Assembly (NCBI GenBank): GCA_019055375.1
Contig: JAHQIW010000119.1
Span: 186,001 to 250,000 of the forward strand
DNA from: Parelaphostrongylus tenuis
Lineage: Eukaryota; Nematoda; Chromadorea; Rhabditida; Metastrongylidae
Length of the DNA: 64,000 nucleotides
Direction: 5' to 3'
Shown here: positions 23,199 to 35,439 of the stretch, in pieces
How the letters are laid out: each line of letters opens with the position of its first letter
Numbering within the stretch: the stretch's first letter is position 1
Program-made: the position numbers and the translations under genes
Notes under the pieces: model-generated
Told to the model about the DNA's origin: nothing
What the model saw: the letters and a program-made list of their open reading frames with translations, nothing else
The model's database searches: none

Positions 23199-23769
23199 AC
23201 AAGCATGGATTCACTGAATGTGTTGCAGCGCAAATGTGAATGGATGGGATGAAGATCCTATAATTCTGATCATACTTTTAATAACATTTCCATCGTGCTC
23301 CGCTGATATTTTGACGGTGTTCTTTTGATGAAAATTCCCATTAAAAAAGTTGCTAAAAGAAAGTTTGCGTTGTGCTGAACGCAGTTCGGTTTTCATTAGA
23401 TCTTGTTGAATGACAGGAGTATCAGTTATGATCAGCATCTACACTATTACTTTTATACTATTGAAAAAAATATGCATGGCATAGGTTAAATTAAATTCGA
23501 CATCGATAGACAATAATTGTGTCGAACTCCACGTGATGAGATGATATCGGTTCGTCAGATTTGGTTTAGGTTTTTAATGGTTAACACATCGGTAATCTTG
23601 CCACGTATCCATTTGGTCCTTTTCAGTAAACATTCTACAACCTTTAGGAGTTCAGTTCACGCATTTCATGTTGTCGAAAAACATTCATGTGTTTTCTGCA
23701 TTATGTGTTGATGAACAACGTGACTACCCGTGTTATGTTTACTGTTTAGATAATACACTAAATTGAGAG

Positions 23770-26030
23770 CGATAGAGAACAAAAATCTAATCGAATACAC
23801 AACTGCCAACGAAAGTGGATACAGGTTATTGAAATTTGGAATGAGAGTACGAAACGAGAATGGGGTCAGTCTTGTAGAACTCCTTTTAGCGGAAGTCTCT
23901 TCCATGGAAACTGATTTTCAAGAAGAGACAAAACTGCCGACGGACATGGGAGTTCTCTGATGGCTCGACTCATGAAGAGACGATCGTACACTTACGAACA
24001 GAGAATGGTGTCTTTTGACGCTTTAGTGACACCAGCATTCTACACGGAATCTGATCACACCCTCTTACTTGCAACGTTTCGTGAGAGCTACAAGCCGGAG
24101 AAGTCCTGTCATCGCGCAAGAGAACTTTAACAATTTATTTACAATAGAGGTGTTCTCAAAAAAAATTTTTACTCATACGACTGCAGATAAAGCAAAATCC
24201 GAACGAAGATTACGAGCTGCTTATCGATAGGCTAAAACTTGTGGGAAACTAAGATCAGTTAGCGGAACAAAAGTTCTTATCACATCTCCACTACTACTAA
24301 GGACTTGCTTGAAAAGAGAGGAGAACTGAGTCTTGATAATTCTGTAACACACCTAGTAGCTAAGCTGATAATCAGTGTCATTAGAAGATCCGCGCAAGAA
24401 GAAAAAGTTGCTAGAAGCAGCAGAAAATCAATGCAGTCTTAAGCAATGCTGTCGGAATCTCTACAACTGTTATGCCTCGCTATCTGCCCTTACGCATGAA
24501 GATTAGATCGTTACTACATCCTGCCACGATTTAGAATCAAAAGCGGAGAAGTTCTATGCCAATCTTTTCCGTTCCACAACTCCCGTCTTGAACCCCGAAA
24601 TCTCCACTGGTGTGAAACTATCCGAGATTCTAACCTCTGAAGTTCGAGTAGCGACTGGAAGCATGAAGACAGGGTAGCTCCAGGACTTGACAACACAGCT
24701 AATTTTTTAGGGTTTTAAATTTCTCTAGGACTGGTCTCAAAATCTGCATGTATTTGACGTGAGAAAAATGACACAATATCTTTAGAAAGAAAATCCCAGA
24801 CCTATGTAAGACATCACGCGCAGTCATAGTACATAAGATAGGCGACAACTGGAACCTTCGTAACTACCGCCCAAGACGCCTGTTGAGTGCATTCTAGAAG
24901 CTCTTCATGAAGATGATCCCTTTGCGCATATCAAAGATCTTGGACGAGTCACAGCCAGTTTAACAAGCAAGATTTCGTAAGAGCTTCTGTCGCAACGACC
25001 ACATCTAAACAGTGTCATGGGTTATTGAAGCCTGTCGGGATTGCCGTATGTCCTTTTTAACCTCTGTCGAGTAAGAGAATGCGTCTGACAGTGCTGAAAC
25101 TACTGCATTCCCATCAGAGCTCCTTGACCACTGTGCAAACCCGTCCAATATACGAACATTGGCAGACTGTTAAAGAAATTGCAGCACGAAATACGGCTCT
25201 ACCTTCGATCCCTCATCATACTCGTTAGAAAGGGGTATACCAAGGCGACACTATATCACCAAAGCTGCCACACTGCAGTGGATGATGAAATCGCTTGATT
25301 GGGGCGAAGTAGGCATGCGGGTTAATGACGATTTCCTATCAAATCTTTGTTCTGCGCACGATATGGTCATTTTTTCTAAAGGTACCAGTGAGACGGAGAC
25401 GATGCTCAAGGAACTCAACGAAGAGGGAAAAAAGTTTGGGCTACGCATAAATAGGGCGGGGACACAAATCATGAAGTTCCCATGGTGCGAAGCAGAGCAA
25501 ATTGAATTGGATGGTTGGCTGATTGAGGAGACCAGCTCGTACGTATACCGTGTGCGCTCAATGAACATAGAGAACAACTTGTAGAAAGAAGTAGACCGAA
25601 GAAGGAGAGCAGCAGGAATCCACCGAACAGATAGCGGACCACACACGCCCTGCTCACCTCTTGATTCGGCAGCCCTCGCAGCGCTCGCTCTGATGCAGCA
25701 GAGACGTGGGCTGATACAACAACCACATCAAGAAGTTTGCGTGCCACTCATAGGGCGCTTGTGAAAAGTCTTCTGAGACTCAACGGACTCTCACGACTTC
25801 TAACCGGTTTGTGCAGCTCCAATCTTCAAAAACTATCTCATATCGTGATTTCAAAAATATACACCTTTATTGCGAAGCACCGATGTGTTGATCATTTGAC
25901 AAGAAGAACAGATGACAGGTGAATGCAGAAAACAGTGGAGCTGATCTCAAGAGATTGCAAGCTCCCTCTCGAAAGGTCATCCAAACGACGGGCAGACGTG
26001 TTTGTGGCTAACGTCAACCATCTGCATCCG
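23770..26030 (+). mobile_element. RTE-clade LINE, 5'-truncated and decayed
   Basis: Non-LTR retrotransposon remnant in the + orientation. The first recognisable part is the endonuclease end (MRVRNENG near 23845; TPAFYTESDHTLLL near 24030, the SDH motif). The reverse transcriptase follows: VIEACRDCRMS near 25020, then the frame 25282-25584 with LDWGEVGMRV, a degraded catalytic box (CSAHDMVIFS where the family has FADDIV) and LRINRAGTQIM, ELDGWLIEETSSYVY. The C-terminal region (RATHRALVKSLLRLN; LTRRTDDR) reaches about 26000. Stops and frameshifts occur throughout. It belongs to a subfamily distinct from the LINE at 39-42.5 kb. It lies just downstream of receptor unit B. Confidence 0.75.
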
Positions 26031-26649
26031 TAGGTGCCATCGAAGTTGGATTAGATGAGGCGCTTACTTTACCATGCTTGAAACAGGCCACCACCATGGA
26101 TGACAGTGCGAGAAAAACGAGCGGAAACCATTTTGTGGTTTGCACTGATAATGAAGACGGATCATTCAAACATCCAAATAAGCAAGTAATCAGATAAGAA
26201 ATAATCCAAATTGCATGCAAGTTTTTCGGCTTTGCAGTTTTCTAAACACATTTTCGACTGTTCAAATCTATGAACACGAGCAATACAAAGTTCGTCATAA
26301 AGCCTTTTTTGCTTCGACTTTGAGAATAGGATTTGCAGTCTATGCAAACTCACCGTAGTTTTTTTACACATTTTTCCAGAATGGTCACTAACCTTATCCT
26401 AGTAATATGGTCTCGTGATCTCGTTTAAGTGGCCATTGTTCCATATATACTGAATACAGAAGTTTTTGATGGAGATTCGGTGTGGAGCAAATTACCATCA
26501 ATATCAGACAGCACTTTGTAAGGAAATCATTTTATGTAACAACCCTCTACGTTAGCTTGTGGGATATCCGCCAGATCAACATATTTTTGCTCCCCGCCAA
26601 AACATGACGATGGGACAGTTATGAATGAATAGACAATTCAAAATCTTGA
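26031..26649. other. No gene recognised
   Basis: Sequence between the LINE end and a SINE. Only short frames in non-informative composition are present. Confidence 0.35.
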
Positions 26650-26890
26650 CTTGCTCTCGCGCTTATGGCCCACCATGCTATCCATCTCTTCGGAGTCTGT
26701 AAATTGGTACCAAACTTTCTGGGAGGATAAACAGCAATAACTCGGTTCAGCGGGAGGCCACCGCGTGTCATTGCAAAGCCAGATATGCATTCGGTCACCT
26801 CAAACGAAGTTAAGAATTGAAGACGAATGCATGGCGCATCTCTCAAGGAATGATCAACGCCGAGAATTTTATCGTTTTTCTTTTATCCTT
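26650..26890 (+). mobile_element. tRNA-derived SINE (family 1), 5' part degraded
   Basis: The body runs from CCACCATGCTATCCATCTCT through GGGAGGATAAACAGCA, AGCGGGAGGCCACCGCG and CACCTCAAACGAAGTTAA to GAATGCATGGCGCATC. The same body is found at 50.6, 50.9, 53.3 (minus) and 58.5 kb. The tRNA-like head seen at 58.5 kb is not legible in this copy. Confidence 0.6.
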
Positions 26891-26939
26891 CATGAAAATC
26901 TCAAAAATGGCTTTTCTTGTGAAATCATCCAACAAGCTT

Positions 26940-27130
26940 GTGTCGAGAGCTCTCATATTAGATGATTCTTCTGGTTCAGAAATTTTTTCTACGTGGATAA
27001 TAAAGGTGTATGACTGGGTAGTTTATGGTCAATCTAACCTTTCTTTGGCTCTGACTAACAAACCGCCAAAATGTCAGCTGTCAGAACGAGTTGAATTATA
27101 AAGACCTCATGTTCTGCTTACAAAGACGAA
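26940..27130 (+). mobile_element. Penelope-like element terminal fragment
   Basis: GGTGTATGACTGGGTAGTTT, then TTTGGCTCTGACTAACAAAC and CGCCAAAATGTCAGCTGTC, match the terminal segment of the larger element (43670-43760 and 37320-37410). No coding sequence is attached. Confidence 0.4.
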
Positions 27131-27336
27131 ACCCATTGCACTAATGACTACAGCATTTATTGTTGCACCTTTTAGTACTGCTTATAACAGATTTGCATGC
27201 TTTGATTGGCATCGCCAATTCAGATAGGAAAGCATTATAAGAATATAATTGCATTTTACGCATTAGATTGATGCAGAAGCAATGGCTGTTCATGCATTGT
27301 TAAAATTTGCCATTTCGTATCGGAATAAATTCTTAG

Positions 27337-27974
27337 ATGAAGGTGGTTATGCCATACAATATTTTTTTACTGGACACTTCTTGCTCTAAGCTTATCGCCG
27401 ATGATGCTTTACTTGCTGTTACTTTATTACAATTCATGACAGTGAATTGGACGAAAATTGGTGCAAAAGTAATGACGATTTCGAACCGTAAGCTGAAAAT
27501 AGGTCTCGATGCAGCCGCTACATTAGCAGCGAATTTTAAAAGCTGCCAGAAGCGTGCGAAGCATGGCCGATTATGGCAAGTTGAGAACAACCAAGTAAAA
27601 ACGATCTTCAGAGCTGATTTGCCTAAGACCACACGAGGTGTTGCAGAAAAAGTTGATTTTGACAATTTTACGGGTCCTTCGCTATCGAAGCAATTGAAAG
27701 GGTGAGAGCTGTTGGTGCAAAAGTAATGGCGGATTGGTTACATTCGGCCGACAGCCTCACGAGCACAACGATTGATTCAGGAGTTGAACCAATTATGATA
27801 CGAAGTTTTGCTTTATTTCAATATTTGCAAACCTCTCGCCAACTGGTTACCACCTTTTCAAGTAACTTGATAAGTTCTTACAGGGAATTTGCTCGTACAG
27901 TCAGCAGGATGCAGAAAATGCCTTTCAATGGTTCAATGAATCCCGAGGCATCACTCTATAGTTCACATAAGTAA
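27337..27974 (+). pseudogene. Unrecognised protein-like sequence in two overlapping frames
   Basis: A 122-codon frame (27337-27705) ends inside the start of a 90-codon frame (27702-27974). The join reads smoothly across one frame change: the first ends SLSKQLKG and the second continues AVGAKVMADWLH. The text looks like real protein, including DAAATLAANFKSCQKRAKHG and ALFQYLQTSRQL, with helical, charged composition. An AATAAA lies about 90 bases after the stop (28060). I cannot name the family; a membrane-bending BAR-like helical domain is a guess. It may be a decayed or retrocopied fragment of a host gene, or the end exons of an unknown gene. Confidence 0.35.
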
Positions 27975-28139
27975 TCAAGCTTGTTTTTCTTCAAAAAAAG
28001 TGTTGACTGTAATGGCTCCTATTTTTACTAAGAAGGATGTGTTTGTATCTATGTAAAGTCAATAAAACATTTACGGTCTGAAACCACTACGACTTTTACA
28101 TCAAGCTAATAGAATAAAAGAAATCATATGTTGTATAAA

Positions 28140-29640
28140 TGTAAACTATGACTGACTCAAATCACGAGTGATAACGAGGAATTCCTCCTTGCTGTTTATA
28201 GTTGGATTGATGGTATTAACACCGTTTCTATTCAGACACCGTTTCACATTAATCGTTATACAACAGCTAACATTTCGGCAGTTCGCCTTCTTTAAAGCCT
28301 GGAAAGGTCAAGTTTTTCAAAAACCACCAGACTTAGATTTCATTCGCATCAAGCACAATATCAACTATAAACATATTTACCGCTTTTTAAATGTGTTTCA
28401 CTGAATGATCCAAATGGATATCACCGGAATTAGAACACATAGGCTCGTAATGCACCCTACCCATCAAAACAGCAGTCATAGATACTGACTCAAATCACGA
28501 GTGATAACGAGGAATTCCTCCTTGCGGTTTATAGTTGGATTGATGTATCAATCCAAAAGTGCTTCGAGAATTTTTCGCGCTGATGTTTTTTGTTCCTGCG
28601 CAAAGATGGTGACTTCGATCTCAACATGAATTCCGTCGTGTTTCTGTTCTCTATGCGCCCTTAGCGGGGCATTCCGTCAACTGTGACGCTTATCAGCTTG
28701 GTGTTCTTCTATGCGAGCATAGAGCTGCTTACCCGTTTCGCCAATACATCGCTGTACGCTTTGCAAGAGATTAGGTAGACCTATGCTTATGCAATCATCG
28801 TCTCTGCCGTTAGGACATATGTTACAATCTCTCATTATACCGAGACGGTCATATAAGCGGTTACGAACTAATTGGCGCTTTAGAGTTTTCAGTGGTATTT
28901 CAATTACCGAATGCTCTGAACCTGCTCTATTCAGACACCGTTTCATAGCTGTACCTATTTTATTAAAAAGAACGGAAGGTTAAACGAGATTTTTTCCTTT
29001 ATTCGAATTTTCGTTCGGAGGCGTATCGTTTGCTCTTAATCTAAGCCGAGGAGTTACAAATTCGTATCCATTAGAAGTGGCTATTTCCCGAGCCAGTTTC
29101 ACGGATTCTACTCTCTGCTCCTCTTCGCTACATACATTGGTGCTCTTCGAAACATGTTTTTCACTAGCGCTTTTTCGTATGTGAGAGTTGAGAAGAGAGA
29201 TAGTGAGCCAGAGTATTTTTATTACTTCGCTTTGAGTACCACTTTATTATATTTCCGCTCTCGCTTAAGTTTATTGTACGTTCAAGAAAGGTAGCAAATT
29301 GTCATTTATATATCACGGTTGAATTTGATATACTTTGACTGTTCATTCAGCAATGTAAAGCAACTATCCAGTTCCTCCTGAGTTAAACAGATAACCAAAT
29401 AATCATCTATATACTTACAGTAGAGCAATGGCCGGAGATCCATTACTGGTGCTTCTACTTTCAATATAAAGGTAAACGCCAGGCTAGGTGCCAGTCGCTG
29501 CCCCATTACCAATCCTTTCATTTGAGCAAAATATTTCCATGACCATTCGAAATTTGAATCTCTCAAACTGTCTAAGTAGTGCAGGAATATTGTCTCAAAA
29601 TAAAAGAAACAGATATTGAATGCCAACTGGAAATATGTTT
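28140..29640 (-). mobile_element. Penelope-like element, 5'-truncated (RT + GIY-YIG)
   Basis: Minus-strand retroelement. The reverse transcriptase palm lies at 29306-29626 with MGQRLAPSLAF and the catalytic box YIDDYLVI. A thumb-region remnant (about 28985-29100) matches 42930-43010. The GIY-YIG nuclease region lies at 28677-28946, with the Cys pair CNICPN, the IGETGKQLYARI signature and EEHQADKRHS. The C-terminal piece and non-coding end follow down to 28140. The 62 bases at 28151-28212 recur at 28484-28545 with one mismatch, an internal duplication of the C-terminal coding end. The N-terminal half is missing, and frameshifts separate the domains, so it is dead. Confidence 0.8.
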
Positions 29641-30439
29641 CTTCTCATAGCGTAAGGGTATTCTCATTGAAACATAAGGACATATGGGCCTTCTTTTCAC
29701 TGCAGTTATGTTTTAGAGAACATTTCAATGATATCTCGTCATTCCACGATGCTATTGCTCCGCCAAAACCTCAGTTTACCTAATAATATCACTTTTCCAT
29801 TGCGGTCTGCACCAATACAAATTCGCGTGGCTTCTACGAAGCGTTGCACATGTCCCTCAAAGGGATACCAGACGATATAAGTTAAACACGTATTCACGTC
29901 CGACCCGAGATTCAGATTTGTGCATACGCTAGGATTCCATGGGCTCCGAAAAGTGGTGAGCCGTATTATGGACGAAAGAATAAAAGTAATGTGATTTACT
30001 TCCTATAAACTGGACCAAGATTATACGGTCTTGAGTAGTATGTTATCAAATCTTGTAAACATTTAGTAAAAATGCTTAGTCCAGCGAATTAATCAAAAAA
30101 CTGTTTGGCATGGTGATTCTCATATTTTTGGTATGCATGCATCTGCTCGCACTTCGTCATTGCCTTGAACAGACTCATTGCCATTATATTTCCTCTGAAA
30201 GTTTCCGGCTTACTATGAGAAAAACCTGCTTTGTCGTTCTGATCTATTAGACACTGAGTCTTTTTCATGTAATACAACATCTTTGGAGTGAGGTTTGCTA
30301 CTTTGCTACTGATGAGATTTCCCAATAAAAATCTACAGACTGAACCGAATTCTCATAATTTGGGCTAAGAAAACAAAATAAAGAAATAAACAGTCAGATA
30401 CTATTTCACTTGGCCGCCTATATGATGTTGCAATAAAAC

Positions 30440-30612
30440 TCAATAATGTGGAGCGGTGTGCAAAAACATTTGCGTCAGCTTGGATTCAAATCCAAATTCC
30501 ACTATTTTCTGGAGTAGTGCAACAGCTCAGCACGCGCTCTTGGAAGGAGCGAAATCTGCGTTCAAATCCCAGCTGGCGCGAATGCTTCTGCACACCACTC
30601 CACATTATTGGG
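30440..30612. repeat. Inverted pair of SINE-like units (family 2)
   Basis: The left half reads outward on the minus strand (GGATTTGAATCCAAGCTGAC, tail GCAAATGTTTTTGCACACC). The right half reads on the plus strand (CGTTCAAATCCCAGCTGGCG, tail GAATGCTTCTGCACACCACT). Both ends carry ATAATGTGGAG/CTCCACATTAT, so the whole forms a fold-back. Confidence 0.55.
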
Positions 30613-31068
30613 TTTGAAGAAATAAGACTACTCTCGCTGATCAGATATTCGAAATGGACTATAAATTTGGTCCTACTAAGCAAGCACTAGTGTTCACCAA
30701 GAATACACTTTCAATTTGCCAACTAATGTGAGCGCTTTTTCCAAGGAAACGACTGTTTCAGCTGTCAACTCTGAAGTGATGGAGTGTTTGACTAGCTCTT
30801 GGCGCAGATCAAAAGCCATGTGAGCTCTCATCTTGCAAAACTGCACTGAGCACTCTTTTTGATGAATTTTATATGACTGAGCTTTTTCTGCAAATTTAAG
30901 ATGACAGTTTTGAGCCAGACGGTATGAGTTAACACGTCGCCAGTTTCTCAGAGCTGCCTTATATCATAACTAATTTTTGTAGCATTTTATCGCAAAAATA
31001 TTGCGATATGGGGCATGCAAACCTTTTCAGTGCTAGTGTAGAGCTGTGTTCCCATCAGTATATATGCA

Positions 31069-31113
31069 GCTTAGGCTTAGGCTAAAGACTTCTGCGCAAG
31101 CCTAAGCCTAAGC
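31069..31113. repeat. Inverted pair of nematode telomere repeats (hairpin)
   Basis: GCTTAGGCTTAGGCT (31069-31083) and AGCCTAAGCCTAAGC (31099-31113) are perfect reverse complements separated by 15 bases. Each arm holds just over two units of TTAGGC, the nematode telomere unit. Two inverted short runs may mark a filled-in or joined break, or be a chance hairpin. Confidence 0.6.
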
Positions 31114-32129
31114 GTAATCCTTCAAAACTGATAGGATCACAACTCTCCACAAGGGAAAGTTCCCGAACAATGGATATTCTCCGAGCTGTACGCCTATATA
31201 GTACATGTCGATTCTCTTTAAGCCATGAGATGTTTCTTCTTTCATGATCCCAAAAAGTGGCAGTGGATATTCTCCGATGCAACGCGCGATCATGTCATTG
31301 CCGTCTTCCTCCAGAGCACTACTCGCAGCCAACCTGGTTTTATTTTTCTTCGCTCGACTGCCCCACTTTGAGCTGTATGAGAGTTAAGGGCAAGGTTAGC
31401 GGCGAATAAGCTGACTACGGCTTTTCAATGCCATCTCTCGTCCCGTTGATCGTCGAATAGGTGAATGGCGGGTGCAGATAAAAATTCCCTTTATATCAAC
31501 CCTCTAAAGAGGAGCACAACACAGCCACTCACTGCCTTCATTCTAGGTATACACTTAGTAATTTCGCGGCTAACGGCTGGAAGATCACATATAATGTTCA
31601 TATATAATGTTTACAGCGAGGTTAAGAAGGAGGCATGGTTCACTCATAAAGAGGGCGATATCTCCGAAACACATGCATAGCTCTGACTCAACAACCTCTT
31701 CATGGCTTTGAACATTCTTACATATTATGTTGAATGTTTGTAGAGGGGCTAAAAAAGTCGATGAGATGGATTTATTATCTATGTAAATGCGTGGCAGTTA
31801 TAAAGTAAGTAGAGCATTCTGTCTATCTGTGAATCTGTTACTGTTTAATCAAAGCTTTCTTTGATGACCAAATTAATGCAAGCTTTCCTTGGAGCTTAGG
31901 CAGTATAGGGGCTGGTTTTCTAGAAGAGAACAGTTTATTTCTAAAGTCAATGTAGTAGATAATTCACCTCTAATGTAAATATATTTCATAATCTCAATAG
32001 TACATCAATAGAGGTCGCTCAGCGAATGACACACAAAGGGATAATGCGCTTTCTCAGACAGGTAAAACGCGTGATTAACCTTGAAGTGGTTTAAGTCGCC
32101 CAAACTCCTTAAGGAGTGCATAGATATTC

Positions 32130-32360
32130 TGAGCTACGCATGTCGTGGTCTATCAAAGAGAGCTAACTTATAGAGCCGATACACGTGTTTCGATCTTGCG
32201 ATTTTGTTAGTCGGGCAGTTACCCTGTCTCGTCTTTTGCCAACCCTGTGTGTGTGCTCCAGTCCCCACATTATGAGTTAGCGACGACGAACGTTTTACAC
32301 ATAATGTCCAGTAAAATTATCACCGAACACAGAGTGTTGTACACTCAATTGACCTTGGCT
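32130..32360 (-). repeat. Hammerhead-bearing repeat, copy 3
   Basis: It shares with the other units the AGAGCCGATACACGTGTTTCG block, GTCTCGTCTTTTGCCAACCC, the CCAGTCCCCACATTATGAGT block, and the ending ACAGAGTGTTGTACACTCAA. The hammerhead equivalent (32175-32215) reads CTAACAA in place of CTGACGA on the minus strand. GAAA, CACGTG and the GTA site remain. The core mutation should abolish activity. Confidence 0.55.
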
Positions 32361-34799
32361 ATATCTAATATGATTGATATAACATATAATATATTATATA
32401 TAATTAATAGTCTTAAAAAAACACTCAAAAAGAAAGTACATTGATAATTTCTTGAATCTATTGTAGATAGTTTGCAGCGTCACTTCCAATGTGACTAAAA
32501 AATCTTAATTCATAACAAAAGTCGCGCTCCGGCTGCGAATGCACTGTGAGTGGCGATTTCAACCGCGGTTTGGAAAGGGTTATACTTTGAGGACGAGGTG
32601 CAACCACTTGAATGCGCGCCTTTCTTGTAATTTTCTCCGCACAGAGATTTTGCATTAGGTTTTCAATAGTCATTTGATGGTTTAAAAAATGACTACTTCA
32701 ATAGTGTACTTGCTTTTTGAAAAGGCCTTTCAGACGTGCTGCACAAGAATAAAATTAGATAAATAGAGGCAGCAAGCAAGAAACATAATATCCTCATAAA
32801 ATTTCCAAGATTTTACTTACTTTAGTCGTTAAAATTGAGTTGTACAACAGACTTTTTAAACGTAACGATGTTGAAAGACTGTAATCTTTATTGAGATTTA
32901 ATGGGTGGAAAAAATTATTCAGAGCACAACCCTGCAGTGAAAGATCTCGATACATCGTATAAGTACTTTCGTTCGTGTACAGACTTTTGGCTGAGCCAAC
33001 TAAGTCGTACGCAGAACTCGACCCACTCAGAGTACAGTTTTCCTCATCCTACGCCTGATATCATGTCTGTTTTGTGACAACTTTCAATTGAATACATAGG
33101 GAAAAAAGCAGAATAGTACTCAGTGGAATGAAATAGTCTCCTGGAACCAAAATAATTTGATGGTTAGTTTTTTTCTACCTGAAGAACTCAGACCCTTTCA
33201 GTGAAAATTTTCATAATTTGTTGGTACCAAGGGTTGTGAGCAAATTTATATAGCGATATATGTTGTAAACATTTATTTGTATTAAAATCAGAATGATTTC
33301 GAGTACCTCTGGCAGGTGGTTTTTCTTCAAAATGAATGAAGTAGTCTCACCTCACTTTTATTCAACTGTCTCAATTCCCTAAGGTGCTCACGGTGTATCG
33401 GTCATTATTACATCTTTACTCCAATTGTTTTATATTATCGCTCTATGACCACCTACAATTTTTTAACGAACGAAAAAATATCATTGAGAGCAAAAAAGGC
33501 TTTGCGGCACAAAAGACTGCCGTAGGAGAATAATTTCATGAGTGAATCACAGTCGTGTATTGCAAAATTTCCAGGTATAGTGATTTCCAGTATAGTTCAG
33601 CGACATAATTCAGTTCATTTTAGTAGAATCGGCTCCGAAAAATCATATGCTACTTTAAGGAAAATGTAATGGCGCGTGTGCACGTGGAATGAACTACAAA
33701 TAACGTAAATATTGCCACCTGGCATTTTGAAGTGGGAAAACACGAATATCTGCAATGCATAATTGAAAGAACCCCCACTTTCAATGATGGCTAGACAAAG
33801 TTGTGAATCCTACTGTTACAGGTTTTACCAAGCGTCAGCAGTTGCATTCTTTGCCCGCAAATGAAAAAACTCTATTGAAAGTCTCACTGTTATCACAGAA
33901 AATCATTGTACAACCGTTTTTTAGGAATCAATGTTCATTTCAACAGTGTCATTTAATATGATTATGGTGCGTCAGCAGCTTGAGACTACAAGACTAGAGA
34001 TAGCTTACTCTATTTTTGACCATCAAATCTTGCCTGCTTGCATTTCTTCTTCTCTCTTCTCATAACTCCTTTGTGCCTCCATTAACTGTCTGAGGCTTTG
34101 CCGTTTTTTGATTTATCCAAGAAGGAAAGAAAGTTGGAAACTCTTTAAGATTTCTCTACGCTCATCTGTTGTTACCTCAATCCTACTATAGAGTTAGTTA
34201 AAAAGAAACTGCGGTTTATGCTTAGATGAAATGCGTTACCTGATATTAGACCATATTCGTACATAAATGCGGTTATGACATACATCATTTTAGTGTATAC
34301 CTCTCACTTTAGACTTTCTGTTAATGTCGTTGCCTGCTGTTTATTTTCTATTTATTTCAGACCAAAGAAAGAATATCACATAAAAAACAAATTCGAACAA
34401 TTCTCTTATTCTAGTTCGCTAAATGGGTCGTTAAACAAAAGAGACAATTCCCAACATCATATAACGCAGTTGGACCAGGTACAGCTTACGAACTAACAGT
34501 GCAATGGTAATTAAGAAGTTACGCAAAGGAGACTAGTTTTCAACATTGCTTGAACCGTAGTAACTTTTGCATCAGTCAATTCACAGGTCATGCGAAAAGC
34601 AATCATCGGAGCTGATCATTTAGAGACTACACAAGATGTCACAGAAAAACTCATAGTCGATCATTCTACAGTTGTTCGTTATCCGCTAATAGTAAAGTAA
34701 AAGTATTTGCAATTCCAGACTACCTAGAGTAATTGTTTTTTATCAGCTTAATATTATAGTCATTTAGAAAACACCGTCTCAATCAAGCATCGTTGTGAT

Positions 34800-35190
34800 T
34801 CTTCATGCGTTTGGTCACATTTTTGTTGAATTCATTGTTGCATGATAAAGTTTCAGCTTGTAAGGTCGATTCGTCTGAAAATCTCTTCTTTCTAAAATTA
34901 ACCTCTCTAAGCTGTATAACAGACATCCACTACTTCCTTGAGACTTATCGAGTTCCTGGATCGCGCATCAATGATGTAGTCATTACTAAATATCAACCGC
35001 TGGAGATGGTCAAAGATAGCTTCTCCTATGATTTAGCACGTACCATGAGGTTGGTAGTTGAAATTTATTCGGCCAGCTTTTCAACGCACTCGTCTTCTCC
35101 AAAGCCGATGATTGACTTTATTGCCCACAGTCGTTTGTCTTCGTTGTCGTTGGAGTATCATTTTGTGTCATGTGCTCTAGTCGTTTAAGG
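34800..35190. repeat. Dispersed repeat R2, copy 1
   Basis: CACATTTTTGTTGAATTCA and TTCAGCTTGTAAGGTCGA match CACATTTTTGTTGATTTCA and TTCAGCTTGTAAGGTAGA at about 59216-59270. Read on the minus strand, both give protein-like text (STLQAE...), so this could be a decayed transposon coding segment. It is open for 127 codons on the plus strand, probably by chance. Confidence 0.35.
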
Positions 35191-35439
35191 GAGAGCATAC
35201 GAAAATTTTAGGAATTAGCCAATGTATATGTAGCTGAGTAATGTAAGATTTGTACTGTTGGATATGCTAATAAATGAACTTTTTTAAAATGTAATGCAAG
35301 TTTTTGCAGCGTTTCGACATCCGCTTCTTGCTCAATTCATACCGTCCAATGACAGTGTTGCATTTGAATCAGCACATATTCAAGAACGGTATTCAGTGTG
35401 GGTTTGAATCTTTTTTAGCCACCTTATTGATGCATCTTC

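Larger units (their letters stand above)
30085..32061 (+). pseudogene. srx-type receptor relic, unit X (exons 3-5 only)
   Basis: Pieces of a fifth receptor copy. Exon 3 (~30085-30290) keeps AACTGTTTGGCATGGTGATT, the CTTGAACAGACTCATTGCC codons of the NRLIA motif and the final CATCTTTGGAGTGAG donor, but is frameshifted after TM3 and has a TAG. Exon 4's end (~31335-31394) retains TGAGAGTTAAGGGCAAG and a GTTAGC donor. Exon 5's end (~31990-32061) keeps TTTCTCAGACAG and GTAAAA. Intron sequence after exon 3 still matches unit B (CTGATGAGATTT). Exons 1, 2 and 6-8 are absent. A SINE pair and a telomere-repeat hairpin lie in its introns. Confidence 0.6.
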
